Of a stretch of 64,000 bases of DNA, positions 1-9,945 are shown in pieces. The notes beneath the pieces were generated by a model. It was not told where the DNA came from, did not search any database, and saw only the letters and a list, made by a program, of their open reading frames with translations. Source of the DNA: Microbacterium caowuchunii. Its GTDB lineage: Bacteria; Actinomycetota; Actinomycetes; Actinomycetales; Microbacteriaceae. Numbering within the stretch: position 1 is the first letter of the stretch; every line of letters starts with the position of its first letter. Both the position numbers and the translations under genes were made by a program. Location of the stretch: assembly GCF_008727755.1 (NCBI RefSeq), contig NZ_CP044231.1, positions 2,232,001 to 2,296,000 of the forward strand. The letters are read 5' to 3'.

Positions 1-105
1 GCCCCGCCGGACAGCGTCCTCGTGGGCGTCCCGGCCAAGGCGCGCGTGCGCCGTGCCGGAGAGGACACCCGCGCCCTCCTCACCGCACCCGAGTACTCGA
101 TCTGA
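1..105 (+). CDS. C-terminal end of a hexapeptide-repeat protein (gamma-carbonic-anhydrase-like), 5' truncated by the window edge
   Basis: An open frame enters from the left edge and ends at TGA 103-105, giving 34 residues. The visible stretch LVGVPAKARVRRAG resembles the end of the left-handed beta-helix in gamma carbonic anhydrase-like/PaaY proteins, where a final turn (V-x-G-x-P-A-K) leads into a short C-terminal helix. The metal-binding histidines would lie upstream of the window, so catalytic competence cannot be judged. It could equally be another LbetaH acyltransferase. No terminator is obvious in the 109 bases before the next gene. Confidence 0.6.
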   Translation, partial: APPDSVLVGVPAKARVRRAGEDTRALLTAPEYSI

Positions 106-202
106 CCCGCTCCGGCGCTCGGCGCCGGCGGGAATGCGGGCGCGAGGCCGAGGGGGCTCGGCGGGCGCGGCGGAAGGAGGGCGGACGGCCGGCGCAGCGG
201 CC

Positions 203-208
203 TAGGCT
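203..208 (+). promoter_or_regulatory. -10 element (TAGGCT), leaderless promoter of the amidase
   Basis: TAGGCT ends exactly 6 nt before the ATG at 215, so transcription should begin at or next to the start codon. The GGAGG directly before the ATG is too close to act as a normal Shine-Dalgarno. No convincing -35 was found. Confidence 0.5.
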
Positions 209-214
209 CGGAGG

Positions 215-1612
215 ATGACCGCCCTGCACGATCTCGACGCCCGCACGCAGGCGGCCTCACTCCGCTCGGGAGAACTGCTCCCCCATGAGCTCGCCGCGCA
301 CTACCTGGAGCGCATCGCGCGCATCGGTCCCGCGATCGGCGCCTTCGTCGAGGTGACCCGGGATGCGGCACTGGCCCGCGCCCGCGGACTCACGCGCCCG
401 GCAACCGGCCCACTGTGGGGGCTCCCGCTCGCGGACAAGGACCTCGTCGCGCGCGCCGGGGTGCCGACCCGATACGGCTCGCGGGCCTTCCGCGACCACG
501 TTCCGCTGCGCTCCGACGAACTCGCCGCCGCACTGGACGAGGCCGGCGCGGTGAGTCTCGGCAAGACCGCGACGCCAGAGTTCGGCCTCACCGGGTACAC
601 CGAGACGGCCTTCACTCCCCCGACCCGCGATCCCTGGGACCTCGGCCACGGCGCCGGCGGATCCAGCGGCGGTGCGGCGGCGGCCGTCGCGGCCGGCCTC
701 CTCCCGGTCGCGCCCGGATCCGATGGCGGGGGCTCGATCCGCATCCCCGCCGCCACGGTCGGCATCGTGGGCCTGAAACCTGCCCGCGGACGGATGCCGA
801 TCGGCTCCGGCGTCGACTCGTTCGCCGGACTCGCCGTGTCCGGCCCCCTCGCCCGCACGGTCGCCGACGCAGCCTTCCTCGCGGACGCCATGCGGCAGCT
901 GCGCCCCTACCCCCACGCGTTGACCGCGCCGCACGCCCGTGAACTCCTGCCCGCCGCGCTCGACCCCGCGCCGGCCCTCCGCGTCGGGGTCACCACGGTC
1001 TCGCCCTGGGACGACGCGGAAGACATCGTCCTCGACCCCACCGCACGCGCCGCGGTGGACCTCGCCGCCGGCATGCTCGACCGCTCGGGGCACGCGGTGG
1101 ACGCCCTCGACTGGCGACCGCACGGGTACGCCGCGATGTTCCACGTCGTGTGGCGGGCGAGCGCCGCGCGGCTGCCACTCACCGAGGAGCAGCTGGGACT
1201 CGTCGAACCCGTCACGGCCTGGCTCGTCCGCGAGGGCAGAGCCCTCTCCGCCACGCGGGTCCTCGATGCGCTGGCCGCCGCGAACGCTTTCGAGCGCGAG
1301 ACGATCGCGGCGTTCGGCGGCTCCGACGCCGTGCTCACGCCCGCTCTGGCGCAGACCCCCCGGCCGGTGGGCTGGTTCGATGCCGAGGATGCGGAGCGGA
1401 ACTTCGCGCAACAGGTGCGGTATGCGCCGTACAGCAGTTTCGTGAACGTCGCGGGGCTCCCCGCCATCACCGTCCCGGTCACGACCGACGCCGGCGGGCA
1501 TCCGGTATCCGTCCAGCTCGTCGGCCGCCCCGGCGGGGAGGCGGCGATCGTCTCCCTCGCCGCCCAGCTCGAGTCGGCACGCGGTCCCCTGCCGCACCCT
1601 CCCCTCTGGTGA
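215..1612 (+). CDS. Amidase (amidase signature family)
   Basis: 465-residue hydrolase of the amidase signature family, which uses a Ser-cisSer-Lys triad to hydrolyse amide bonds. The triad is visible as Lys75 (in ADKD), Ser150 (in GGSSGG) and Ser174 (in GGGS); the 24-residue spacing between the serines is that of the family. The length fits stand-alone amidases. No gatB or gatC lies beside it, so it is unlikely to be the GatCAB subunit, and the substrate cannot be told. It is transcribed alone, is predicted to be leaderless, and converges on prfA 37 bases away. Confidence 0.9.
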   Translation: MTALHDLDARTQAASLRSGELLPHELAAHYLERIARIGPAIGAFVEVTRDAALARARGLTRPATGPLWGLPLADKDLVARAGVPTRYGSRAFRDHVPLRSDELAAALDEAGAVSLGKTATPEFGLTGYTETAFTPPTRDPWDLGHGAGGSSGGAAAAVAAGLLPVAPGSDGGGSIRIPAATVGIVGLKPARGRMPIGSGVDSFAGLAVSGPLARTVADAAFLADAMRQLRPYPHALTAPHARELLPAALDPAPALRVGVTTVSPWDDAEDIVLDPTARAAVDLAAGMLDRSGHAVDALDWRPHGYAAMFHVVWRASAARLPLTEEQLGLVEPVTAWLVREGRALSATRVLDALAAANAFERETIAAFGGSDAVLTPALAQTPRPVGWFDAEDAERNFAQQVRYAPYSSFVNVAGLPAITVPVTTDAGGHPVSVQLVGRPGGEAAIVSLAAQLESARGPLPHPPLW

Positions 1613-1619
1613 CACGTCG

Positions 1620-1640
1620 CGTCCGCTCGCGGGACGGACG
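1620..1640. terminator. Weak hairpin between convergent amidase and prfA
   Basis: CGTCCG (1620-1625) and CGGACG (1635-1640) form a 6-bp GC-rich stem with a 9-nt loop. There is no U-tract. It is the only candidate terminator in the 37-base convergent gap. Confidence 0.3.
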
Positions 1641-1649
1641 GAGTGGGTG

Positions 1650-2726
1650 TCAGTCGCCGGCGAGGGCGGCCAGCTGGGCCTCTTCGTCCGCGTGGATCGC
1701 GGACTCGATCAACGGGTCCAGCGCCCCGTCCATCACCTGGTCCAGGTTGTAGGCCTTATAGCCGGTGCGGTGATCCGCGATGCGGTTCTCCGGGAAGTTG
1801 TAGGTGCGGATCCGCTCGGAGCGGTCCATCCCGCGGATCTGGGACTTGCGCGCGTCGGAGGCCACCGCATCCCGCTCCTCCTGCTGCTTCGCCAGCAGTC
1901 GGGCGCGCAGCACGCGCATGCCCGCCTCGCGGTTCTGGAGCTGCGACTTCTCGTTCTGCATCGACACGACGATCCCCGTCGGCACGTGCGTGATGCGGAC
2001 GGCGGAGTCGGTCGTGTTCACCGACTGGCCACCCGGGCCGGACGAACGGAACACGTCGATCTTCAGATCGTTCGGGTTGATCTCGACCTCGTCCGGCTCG
2101 TCCACCTCGGGGAAGACGAGCACGCCGGTCGTGGACGTGTGGATGCGGCCCTGCGACTCGGTCGCGGGGACGCGCTGCACGCGGTGCACGCCGCCTTCGT
2201 ACTTCAGGTGAGCCCAGACGCCCTGCGCGGGATCCGAACTCGACCCCTTGATCGCGACCTGGACGTCCTTGTACCCGCCGAGGTCGGACTCGGTCCGTTC
2301 CAGCAGTTCCGTCTTCCATCCCTTGGAGGCCGCGTACTGCAGGTACATGCGCAGCAGGTCCGCGGCGAACAGGGCACTCTCCGCGCCGCCTTCGCCGCCC
2401 TTGATCTCCATGATGACGTCACGGGCGTCGTCGGGGTCGCGCGGGATGAGCAGGCGCCGGAGCTTCTCCTGCGTGCTCTCGACGAGCGCTTCGAGCCCGG
2501 GGACCTCATCCGCGAAAGCGGCGTCCTCCTTGGCGAGCTCGCGCGCCGCCTCGAGATCCTCGATGGCCGCCGTCCACGCCTCGTAGGCGTGCACGATGCG
2601 GGACAGCTCGGCGTACCGCCGGTTGACCCGCTTGGCCCGACCCGCGTCCGCGTGCACCGCGGGGTCGGAGAGCTCCTCCTGGACGGCTTTGTGCTCGTCC
2701 AGGAGGGCCTTCACGGATTCGAACAT
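1650..2726 (-). CDS. prfA: Peptide chain release factor 1
   Basis: Class I release factor for UAA and UAG codons, about 358 residues (E. coli RF1 has 360). The stop-codon-reading PAT tripeptide is at about residues 187-189 and the peptidyl-hydrolysis GGQ motif at about 232-234, in the context [11 protein letters not shown] prefer the ATG at 2726 because it gives the usual MFESV-type start; a GTG five codons upstream (2741) is possible. It lies downstream of rho with a short gap and is probably co-transcribed. Unlike many actinobacteria, neither rpmE (before prfA) nor the prmC methyltransferase gene (after it) is adjacent; a convergent amidase takes the downstream place. Confidence 0.95.
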   Translation of the reverse strand: MFESVKALLDEHKAVQEELSDPAVHADAGRAKRVNRRYAELSRIVHAYEAWTAAIEDLEAARELAKEDAAFADEVPGLEALVESTQEKLRRLLIPRDPDDARDVIMEIKGGEGGAESALFAADLLRMYLQYAASKGWKTELLERTESDLGGYKDVQVAIKGSSSDPAQGVWAHLKYEGGVHRVQRVPATESQGRIHTSTTGVLVFPEVDEPDEVEINPNDLKIDVFRSSGPGGQSVNTTDSAVRITHVPTGIVVSMQNEKSQLQNREAGMRVLRARLLAKQQEERDAVASDARKSQIRGMDRSERIRTYNFPENRIADHRTGYKAYNLDQVMDGALDPLIESAIHADEEAQLAALAGD

Positions 2727-2752
2727 CCCGCTCTCGGACACCGCGGCGCCGA

Positions 2753-4828
2753 TCAGCGGATGTTGTTCTCGTGCCCGTGCGAGTGACCGCCCGCGGTCGG
2801 CGCGGGCATCGACTTCTGCATCTGCACGAGGAACTCGACGTTCGAGTGCGTCTCCTTGAGCTTGCCCAGCACGACCTCGAGGGCCTGCTGCGGGTCGAGA
2901 CCCGCGAGCGCACGACGGAGCTTCCAGGTGATCTTCACCTCGTCCGGCGAGAGCAGCATCTCTTCGCGGCGGGTGCTCGACGCGTTCACGTCGACGGCCG
3001 GGAAGATCCGCTTGTCGGCCAGCTGGCGCGACAGGCGCAGTTCGCTGTTGCCCGTGCCCTTGAACTCCTCGAAGATCACGTCGTCCATCTTCGAGCCGGT
3101 CTCCACGAGCGCGGTGGCGAGGATGGTGAGCGATCCGCCGTTCTCGATGTTGCGTGCCGCACCGAAGAAGCGCTTGGGCGGGTAGAGCGCCGAGGCGTCG
3201 ACACCGCCGGAGAGCACCCGGCCGCTCGTCGGTGCCGAGACGTTGTACGCGCGGCCCAGACGGGTGATCGAATCGAGCAGCACGACCACGTCGCGACCGA
3301 GCTCCACCAGACGCTTCGCCCGCTCGATGGCGAGCTCGGCGACCGTGGTGTGGTCCTCGGCGGGACGGTCGAAGGTCGAGGCGATGACCTCGCCCTTCAC
3401 CGTGCGCTGCATGTCGGTGACCTCTTCGGGGCGCTCGTCGACGAGCACGACCATGAGGTGGACCTCGGGGTTGTTCAGCGCGATCGCGTTGGCGATCTGC
3501 TGCAGCACGATGGTCTTGCCGGCCTTCGGGGGCGCGACGATGAGGCCGCGCTGACCCTTGCCGATGGGGGCCACCAGGTCGATGATCCGCTGGGTCAGCT
3601 TCTCCGGGGCCGTCTCCAGACGGAGCCGCTCCTGCGGGTACAGCGGAGTCAGCTTCCCGAACTCCACACGATCGGCGGCGTCCTCCACGGACAGACCGTT
3701 GATCGAGTCGACCTTCACGAGCGCGTTGTACTTCTGCCGGCCGGACTGCTCACCCTCGCGCGGCTGCTTGATGGCACCGACGACGGCGTCGCCCTTGCGC
3801 AGGTTGTACTTCTTCACCTGACCGAGCGAGACGTAGACATCGCTCGTGCCGGGGAGGTAACCCGTGGTGCGCACGAAGGCGTAGTTGTCGAGCACGTCGA
3901 GCACACCCGCGATCGGGATGAGGACGTCGTCCTCGCCGATCTCCGTGTCGAACTCGTCGTTCTGCGGCTGTCCGCGGCGCTTGTTGCGCTGGCGTCCACG
4001 ACCGCTGCCCTGTCCGTTGTCGTCGTCCTCGGTCGCGGGCTGCGCGGGGGCGCTCTGCGCGGGGGCGCTCTGCGCGGCGGGGGCGGCGTTCTGACGGGAC
4101 TCGCCGCGCTGCTCGCCGCTCTCGCGGCGGTTGCGGCTGCGGCTGCGGCTGCGGCCACGGCCGCGGCTGGGCTGGTCGCCGTCCTCGGCGTTCTCCGCGG
4201 CGGACTGGTCAGCGGACTGCTCCGCAGGAGCGTCGTCGGCGGAGGTCTCGGCGGTGACGGGCGCGGCGTCGGCGCGGGCCTCGGCCGGCGCGGGCGTCTC
4301 GACGGCGGGCGCCGCGTCGGCGGCGGGCGCCGCATCCGCGGGTGCCTGCTCCGCCTCGGCCGGGGCTGCCGCCTCGGCCTTGGGCTTGCGGGTCCGCCGC
4401 GGCGCCTTGCGGGCGACGGGCGCTTCCGCTTCGGCCGGAGCGGCCTCGGCGGGCGCGGTCTCCGCGACAGGTGCCTCAGTGGGCGCTGCCTCGGCGACAG
4501 GTGCCTCAGCGGGCGGGGTCTCCGCGGCAGGCGCTTCAGCGGGCGCTGCCTCGGCGACAGGCGCTTCAGCGGATGCTGCCTCGGCGGCAGCCGCCTCCGC
4601 GGCGGCCTTCTCGGCGACGTCCGCACTCTTGGCGCGACGCGGTGCGCGCTTGCGCGGCGCCTTCGCCGGAGCGGCTTCGGCCGGAGCGGCGCTCTGCGCC
4701 TCGGCCGCGGCGACGAGGTCGCCGGGCTGCTCGGCCACGGGCGCGTCCGCCTGGGTCTGGGCGACGGACTGCGAGGCAGCGTCGTCGGCGTTCGGATCGG
4801 TGGTCTGGATCTCGGAGACGGACTCCAC
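2753..4828 (-). CDS. rho: Transcription termination factor Rho
   Basis: Hexameric RNA-dependent ATPase that terminates transcription; 691 residues, far longer than E. coli Rho (419). The GTG at 4826-4828 is chosen because AAGGGAGA lies just upstream. The first 265 or so residues are Ala/Pro/Glu-rich with a near-perfect 10-residue repeat, then an Arg/Ser/Asn/Gln-rich basic stretch. The conserved RNA-binding domain ([16 protein letters not shown]) and the RecA-like ATPase follow: Walker A APPKAGKT with Lys438, and the Walker B region [16 protein letters not shown]. The C-terminus is His-rich ([10 protein letters not shown]). Long disordered insertions are known from actinobacterial Rho (Micrococcus, Mycobacterium). 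A 182-base leader separates it from thrB. Confidence 0.96.
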   Translation of the reverse strand: MESVSEIQTTDPNADDAASQSVAQTQADAPVAEQPGDLVAAAEAQSAAPAEAAPAKAPRKRAPRRAKSADVAEKAAAEAAAAEAASAEAPVAEAAPAEAPAAETPPAEAPVAEAAPTEAPVAETAPAEAAPAEAEAPVARKAPRRTRKPKAEAAAPAEAEQAPADAAPAADAAPAVETPAPAEARADAAPVTAETSADDAPAEQSADQSAAENAEDGDQPSRGRGRSRSRSRNRRESGEQRGESRQNAAPAAQSAPAQSAPAQPATEDDDNGQGSGRGRQRNKRRGQPQNDEFDTEIGEDDVLIPIAGVLDVLDNYAFVRTTGYLPGTSDVYVSLGQVKKYNLRKGDAVVGAIKQPREGEQSGRQKYNALVKVDSINGLSVEDAADRVEFGKLTPLYPQERLRLETAPEKLTQRIIDLVAPIGKGQRGLIVAPPKAGKTIVLQQIANAIALNNPEVHLMVVLVDERPEEVTDMQRTVKGEVIASTFDRPAEDHTTVAELAIERAKRLVELGRDVVVLLDSITRLGRAYNVSAPTSGRVLSGGVDASALYPPKRFFGAARNIENGGSLTILATALVETGSKMDDVIFEEFKGTGNSELRLSRQLADKRIFPAVDVNASSTRREEMLLSPDEVKITWKLRRALAGLDPQQALEVVLGKLKETHSNVEFLVQMQKSMPAPTAGGHSHGHENNIR
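4441..4590. repeat. 30-bp tandem repeat, five copies, inside rho
   Basis: Five consecutive 30-bp units at 4441, 4471, 4501, 4531 and 4561, in exact phase. Most begin gtgcctcag or gcgcttcag and end in cag. Units 2-3 and 4-5 also match as a 60-bp higher-order pair. On the coding strand each unit encodes ten residues of the [10 protein letters not shown] type, so copy-number changes would keep the frame. Confidence 0.85.
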
Positions 4829-5010
4829 GAGTTCTCCCTTGTGACGAGTCGATGCGCGTGATCTCATCGGGCATCCGACAGAAGAGGCCCTCTCGCGCCC
4901 ACGCTCAGGTGAAACGGTCCGCAACGAAAGTCACGGGGACTCGTCACGAGACGGGTGCAAGGGATCACGCGGTGGTTCGCAGATTGCGACGGAGGCCAGA
5001 TACACGCTGG

Positions 5011-5946
5011 TTACGTGGCACCCTCCGCGTTGTCCCTCACTGTACCACCCTTGAAGTCGACGGCGAGCATGAGCGCCTCCCACGGAGTGTCCGCGTTCGT
5101 CGCCGCGACCTGGGCGGCTTCGAGACGACGTCCCGGGCCGTCGGCGAGCACGAGCACGCTCGGTCCCGCCCCCGACACGACGGCGGCGAAGCCCTCCCGA
5201 CGCAGCGCCTGGACGAGCTTGTCGGTCTCCGGCATCGCCGCGGCGCGGTAACTCTGGTGGAGCTTGTCCTCGGTGGCGGCCATCAGCAGTTCCGGGCTCT
5301 GGGTGAGCGCGGCGATCAGCAGGGCGGACCGCGAGACGTTGAACACGGCGTCCTCGCGGGAGAACTGGTCCGGCTGGAGTCCGCGGGCCACCGAGGTGGA
5401 CATCGTGAACTCCGGGACGAACACGATCGGGGACACCCCGCGGTGCACCAGCAGCTTCTTGTGCTGCGGTCCGTTCTCGTCCATCCACGCGATCGTGAGG
5501 CCGCCGAACAGGGCGGGCGCGACGTTGTCCGGGTGGCCCTCTAGTTCGGTCGCCAGACGCAGGAGGGTGTCCGCGCCCAGCTCCACGTCGCCCTCGAGCA
5601 GTCCCTTCGCCGCGAGCAGTCCGGAGACCACCGCCGCGCCCGACGACCCCATCCCCCGTCCATGCGGGATGACGTTGCGCGCACGCAGGGCGAGCCCCGG
5701 AAGCGGTCGGTCCACGGCCGCGTAGGCGTACGCGATCGCCTGTACCACGAGGTGCGACGCGTCGCGCGGCACCTGAGCGGCGCCCGCACCGTCCACTTCG
5801 ATCTCGAGGCGGCCGGGCTCCAGCGCGGTGACCTCGAGCTCGTCGTACAGGCTCAGCGCCAGTCCGAGCGTGTCGAAGCCGGGCCCCAGGTTCGCGCTCG
5901 TCGCGGGGACCCGCACCGAGACGCTGCGGCCCAGGGGTGTGGTCAC
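5011..5946 (-). CDS. thrB: Homoserine kinase
   Basis: GHMP-family kinase that phosphorylates homoserine with ATP in threonine synthesis; 311 residues. The N-terminal [21 protein letters not shown] and the ATP-binding glycine loop [13 protein letters not shown] are intact. The start is the GTG at 5944-5946, which overlaps the thrC stop (GTGA) and so indicates translational coupling. It is the last gene of argS-DUF2993-lysA-hom-thrC-thrB. The open frame extends about 99 codons upstream into thrC sequence, but that part reads as out-of-frame thrC and is discarded. Confidence 0.95.
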   Translation of the reverse strand: MTTPLGRSVSVRVPATSANLGPGFDTLGLALSLYDELEVTALEPGRLEIEVDGAGAAQVPRDASHLVVQAIAYAYAAVDRPLPGLALRARNVIPHGRGMGSSGAAVVSGLLAAKGLLEGDVELGADTLLRLATELEGHPDNVAPALFGGLTIAWMDENGPQHKKLLVHRGVSPIVFVPEFTMSTSVARGLQPDQFSREDAVFNVSRSALLIAALTQSPELLMAATEDKLHQSYRAAAMPETDKLVQALRREGFAAVVSGAGPSVLVLADGPGRRLEAAQVAATNADTPWEALMLAVDFKGGTVRDNAEGAT

Positions 5947-7028
5947 GCGCCGGCCTCGGGGGCGAGGTCGAGCACCGAGGCGACCTCGGAGACCTCGGCG
6001 TCCACGACGGTCGGGGCGACCTCCGTGCCGTCCGCGTTGCGCAGGGCCCACTGCGGGTCCTTCAGGCCGTGCCCGGTGACCGTCAGCACGACGCGCGCAC
6101 CGGCGGTGACGACACCCGCCTCGGCCCGGTCGAGCAGACCGGCGACGGAGATGGCAGAGGCCGGTTCGACGAAGATGCCGACCTGTTCCGACAGCAGCTT
6201 CTGGGCGGCGAGGATGCGGTCGTCGTCGATGGCGCCGAACCATCCGTCCGTGGCGTCGCGCGCCTCGAGGGCGAGCTGCCAGGACGCCGGGTTCCCGATG
6301 CGGATGGCGCTGGCCACCGTCTCCGGGTTCTTCACGACCTCGCCGCGCACCAGCGGCGCGGAACCGGCCGCCTGGAACCCGAACATCCGCGGCACCCGGG
6401 TGGAGACGCCGCGTTCGGCCTCCTCGCGGTAGCCGCGCGTGTAGGCGGTGTAGTTGCCGGCGTTGCCGACCGGGATGAAGTGGAAATCGGGTGCGTCGCC
6501 GAGCTGCTCGACGACCTCGTACGCCGCGGTCTTCTGCCCGTCGATGCGGTCGGGGTTCACCGAGTTCACGAGGTGCACCGGGTAGTGGTCGGCGAGCTCG
6601 CGCGCGATCTCGAGGCAGTCGTCGAAGTTGCCGCGCACCTGGATGAGCCTGCCGCCGTGCGCCACCGCCTGGCTGAGCTTGCCCATGGCGATCTTGCCCT
6701 CGGGAACGAGCACGGCCGCGGTGATGCCGGCGTGGGCCGCGTAGGCGGCTGCGGATGCCGACGTGTTGCCGGTCGAGGCGCAGATCACGGCCTTCGCGCC
6801 GTGCTCGACGGCGCGGGAGAGCGCGACCGTCATCCCGCGGTCCTTGAAGGATCCGGTCGGGTTCATCCCCTCGAACTTCACCCAGACGTCGGCGCCCGTG
6901 ATGCGGGACAGCGCGGGGGCGGGAAGCAGCGGCGTACCGCCCTCACCCAGGGTCACGACCGTCGAGTTCTCGGTCACGCCGAGTCGGTCGGCGTATTCGC
7001 GGAGGACTCCGCGCCAGACGTGTGCCAT
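5943..7028 (-). CDS. thrC: Threonine synthase
   Basis: PLP enzyme of fold type II converting O-phosphohomoserine to threonine; 361 residues. The PLP lysine is Lys62 in GSFKDRGM, and the glycine-rich phosphate-binding segment [14 protein letters not shown] follows. The ATG is 1 nt after the hom stop and the stop overlaps the thrB start, so hom, thrC and thrB form one tightly coupled unit. The length matches the short actinobacterial/Bacillus type, not the roughly 430-residue E. coli type. Confidence 0.96.
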   Translation of the reverse strand: MAHVWRGVLREYADRLGVTENSTVVTLGEGGTPLLPAPALSRITGADVWVKFEGMNPTGSFKDRGMTVALSRAVEHGAKAVICASTGNTSASAAAYAAHAGITAAVLVPEGKIAMGKLSQAVAHGGRLIQVRGNFDDCLEIARELADHYPVHLVNSVNPDRIDGQKTAAYEVVEQLGDAPDFHFIPVGNAGNYTAYTRGYREEAERGVSTRVPRMFGFQAAGSAPLVRGEVVKNPETVASAIRIGNPASWQLALEARDATDGWFGAIDDDRILAAQKLLSEQVGIFVEPASAISVAGLLDRAEAGVVTAGARVVLTVTGHGLKDPQWALRNADGTEVAPTVVDAEVSEVASVLDLAPEAGA

Positions 7029-7029
7029 G

Positions 7030-8355
7030 TCAGTTCCCTTCCACGCGCAGGACGGAGACGACGGTCTCCACGACGTCGCTCTCGGCGAGTCGTGCGACGG
7101 TGTCGCTCAGGTCCTGCTCCCGTGCCTTGTGCGTTCCGATGACCAGACGCGCCCGCGCGCCGGCCTCCCCGTCATCGGCGATGACGGTCTGTTCCACCGT
7201 CGCGATCGACACGCGACCCTCACTGAGGATCGTCGCGATGATCGCGAGGACGCCGGGCCGATCGTCGACCTCGAGCGTGATCTGGTAGCGCGTGACGGCG
7301 TGGCCGATCTCCAGCACCGGCAGGTTCGCGCGGGTGGACTCGCCGACCCCGACGCCTCCGGCCACGTGTCGACGAGCGGCCGAGACGACGTCGCCGAGGA
7401 CGGCCGAGGCGGTCTGCACCCCGCCGGCGCCCGCGCCGTAGAACATGAGGCTGCCTGCGGCCTCCGCCTCCACGAACACGGCGTTGTTGGCTCCGTGCAC
7501 GCTGGCCAGGGGGTGCGTGCGAGGGACGAGGGCGGGGTACACCCGGACCGAGATCGCCTCCCCGCTGGCCGAGGGCTCGTGGCCGGTGAGCCGCTCGCAG
7601 ACCGCGAGGAGCTTGATCACGTAGCCGGCGTGCCGGGCGGCATCCATCATGGACGTCGTGATCTCGGTGATGCCCTCGCGGTGCACCGACTCGAGCGGCA
7701 CGGCGGTGTGGAACGCGAGGGAGGCGAGGATAGCCGCCTTCTGCGCCGCGTCGTATCCCTCGACGTCCGCCGTCGGGTCCGCCTCGGCGTATCCGAGCGC
7801 CTGCGCCTGCGCGAGGACGTCGGCGAAATCCGCGCCCTCCGTGTCCATCCGGTCGAGGATGTAGTTGGTCGTCCCGTTGACGATGCCCATGATCCGCTGG
7901 ACGCGGTCACCGGCGAGCGAGTCCCGGAGCGGCCGGATGATCGGGATGGCGCCGGCTGCCGCCGCCTCGTAGTAGACCTGCGCACCGACCTGGTCGGCGG
8001 CGTCGAAGATCTCCGGACCGTGGGTGGCGAGCAGGGCCTTGTTGGCGGTGACGACGTCGGCGCCGGAGTTGATCGCCTGCAGCACACGGGTGCGCGCCGG
8101 CTCGATTCCCCCCATCAGCTCGATCACGATGTCCGCGCCCACGATCAGCGAGTCGGCGTCGGTCGTGAACAGCTCCCGCGGCAGGTCGGTGTCCCGGGGC
8201 GCGTCCAGATCGCGCACGGCGATGCCGGCGAGCTCCAGGCTGGCACCGGCGCGGTCGGCCAGCTCCTCCCCGTGCTTGAGCAGCAGCGCGGCGACCTGGG
8301 ACCCGACGGCCCCCGCGCCCAGGAGTGCGACCCGCAGGTGGCGGTAGTCGATCAT
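7030..8355 (-). CDS. hom: Homoserine dehydrogenase
   Basis: NAD(P)-dependent reduction of aspartate semialdehyde to homoserine, the branch point to threonine and methionine; 441 residues. It has an N-terminal Rossmann fold ([12 protein letters not shown]), the catalytic segment [16 protein letters not shown], and a C-terminal ACT domain (from about residue 350, starting [13 protein letters not shown]), which in this family mediates feedback inhibition by threonine. It is monofunctional, with no aspartokinase part. The ATG overlaps the lysA stop (ATGA). MetX and MetY, which use its product, are encoded about 35 kb away in this window. Confidence 0.96.
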   Translation of the reverse strand: MIDYRHLRVALLGAGAVGSQVAALLLKHGEELADRAGASLELAGIAVRDLDAPRDTDLPRELFTTDADSLIVGADIVIELMGGIEPARTRVLQAINSGADVVTANKALLATHGPEIFDAADQVGAQVYYEAAAAGAIPIIRPLRDSLAGDRVQRIMGIVNGTTNYILDRMDTEGADFADVLAQAQALGYAEADPTADVEGYDAAQKAAILASLAFHTAVPLESVHREGITEITTSMMDAARHAGYVIKLLAVCERLTGHEPSASGEAISVRVYPALVPRTHPLASVHGANNAVFVEAEAAGSLMFYGAGAGGVQTASAVLGDVVSAARRHVAGGVGVGESTRANLPVLEIGHAVTRYQITLEVDDRPGVLAIIATILSEGRVSIATVEQTVIADDGEAGARARLVIGTHKAREQDLSDTVARLAESDVVETVVSVLRVEGN

Positions 8356-9767
8356 GCCTGACCTTTCCTCGAGGATGGTGCGCCGACATCGCGGGCGAGC
8401 AGGTCGTCGACCGTCTCGCCGCGGACGATGATCCGCGCGCTTCCGTCTCGCACCGCGACAACAGCGGGCCGCGGTACGTAGTTGTAGTTGCTGGACAGGG
8501 AGAAGCAGTAGGCGCCGGTGGCGGGCACGGCGAGCAGATCCCCGCGCGCGATGTCCCCGGGGAGGTACTCCGCATCCACGACGATGTCCCCGGACTCGCA
8601 GTGCGAGCCGACGACCCGCGTGAGGATCGGGGCGTCCGGGCTGACCCGGGACGCGATGCGCGCGGAGTAGTCCGCACCGTAGAGGGCCGGACGGGCGTTG
8701 TCGCTCATGCCGCCGTCCACGCTCACATAGGTGCGCCCGAGTCCGTCCCCGAGGTCGACCGGCTTCACCGTGCCGACCGTGTAGAGGGTGACCCCCGCCG
8801 CCCCCACGATGGATCGCCCCGGTTCGAAGGCGAGCTGCGGGATGGCGACCCCGTGCGCTGCGCAGCTGTGCGCGACCGCATCCACGATCCGGTCGGCCAG
8901 CTCCTCGATGCCGGACGGGCTGTCGGCGCGCGTGTAGGCGATGCCGAAGCCTCCGCCGAGGTTCATGACGGGCAGGTCGCCCCCCTGAAGGAGCTCGGCG
9001 TGCAGGGTCACGAGACGCTCGGCGGACGCCGCGAAGCCGTCGGCACCGAAGATCTGCGAACCGATGTGACAGTGCAGCCCGGCCAGACGCAATCCGGGCA
9101 CATCACGGATCCGCGCGGCGGCGAGGCGGGCCGCATCCGGGGAGAACCCGAACTTCTGGTCCTCGTGCGCCGTGGCCAGGAAGTCATGGGTCTCGGCGTG
9201 GATCCCCGTGTTCACCCGGATGAGCACGGTCTGCGGCGACGCGAGTCCCGAGGTGACCTCGCCCAGGCGGGCGATCTCGTCGAAGCTGTCGACGATGATC
9301 GAGCCCAGCCCGATCTCCACCGCGCGACGGAGCTCGGCCGTGCTCTTGTTGTTGCCGTGGAAACCCAGCCGCGTCGGATCCGCTCCTCCGGCCAGCGCCA
9401 CCGCCAGCTCCCCGGGACTGCAGACGTCGAGGGCGAGCCCTTCCTCGTCGATCCAGCGCACCACCTCGGTGGACAGGAACGCCTTGCCGGCGTAGTACAC
9501 GCGCGCCGTGGTTCCGTGCCGCTCGGCCGCCGCGCGGAACGCGGCGAGCGTGCGGCGGGCGCGGGTGCGGACCTCGTCCTCGTCCAGCACGTACAGCGGC
9601 GTGCCGAAGCGGGCGGCGAGATCCGTCGCGAGCACGCCGCCGATCTCCAGCCCGCCGGCCGCGCTCCGGCCGGCCGAGGCGGGCCAGACGCCGGGGGCGA
9701 GGTCATTGGGATCGGCCGGGACCTCGAGCCACGCCGGTGCGGCGGGCCGGGACGACGAAGCGGACAC
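8352..9767 (-). CDS. lysA: Diaminopimelate decarboxylase
   Basis: PLP enzyme of the alanine-racemase/ODC fold that decarboxylates meso-diaminopimelate to lysine; 471 residues. The PLP lysine is Lys95 (YYAGKAF); NLGGGFGIAYT and the C-terminal GSHCESGDI with the active-site Cys are present. The GTG at 9765-9767 is preferred because the protein then begins like other actinobacterial LysA and the upstream frame lacks homologous character; no good Shine-Dalgarno precedes it. About 178 bases separate it from the DUF2993 gene. A TAGACT in that gap on this strand could be a -10 of an internal promoter. Confidence 0.94.
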   Translation of the reverse strand: MSASSSRPAAPAWLEVPADPNDLAPGVWPASAGRSAAGGLEIGGVLATDLAARFGTPLYVLDEDEVRTRARRTLAAFRAAAERHGTTARVYYAGKAFLSTEVVRWIDEEGLALDVCSPGELAVALAGGADPTRLGFHGNNKSTAELRRAVEIGLGSIIVDSFDEIARLGEVTSGLASPQTVLIRVNTGIHAETHDFLATAHEDQKFGFSPDAARLAAARIRDVPGLRLAGLHCHIGSQIFGADGFAASAERLVTLHAELLQGGDLPVMNLGGGFGIAYTRADSPSGIEELADRIVDAVAHSCAAHGVAIPQLAFEPGRSIVGAAGVTLYTVGTVKPVDLGDGLGRTYVSVDGGMSDNARPALYGADYSARIASRVSPDAPILTRVVGSHCESGDIVVDAEYLPGDIARGDLLAVPATGAYCFSLSSNYNYVPRPAVVAVRDGSARIIVRGETVDDLLARDVGAPSSRKGQA

Positions 9768-9945
9768 AGAGGTAACCCAATCGGTGGTGGCTGCAGGTCG
9801 ACGTGATCGGGCTCGGCCGCGGGTGCCCCCCACGACACGCCGTCGCGAGTGTCTCGAGTCTAGAGCACCGCCCATGCCGCGCCCGTCATGCGCGGACCCC
9901 CGGCCGTGCCGGACCGGGCGCTCCATCCGGGCACGCCGGTGCCGC

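Noticed and set aside
2771..4861. 696-codon open frame opposite rho
   Set aside because: High-GC shadow frame. The product is low-complexity Leu/Gly/Arg without recognisable domains, while the opposite strand encodes intact Rho.
9768..9945. Lysine riboswitch ahead of lysA
   Set aside because: No matching conserved core; the gap is short and GC-rich with only weak local pairing.
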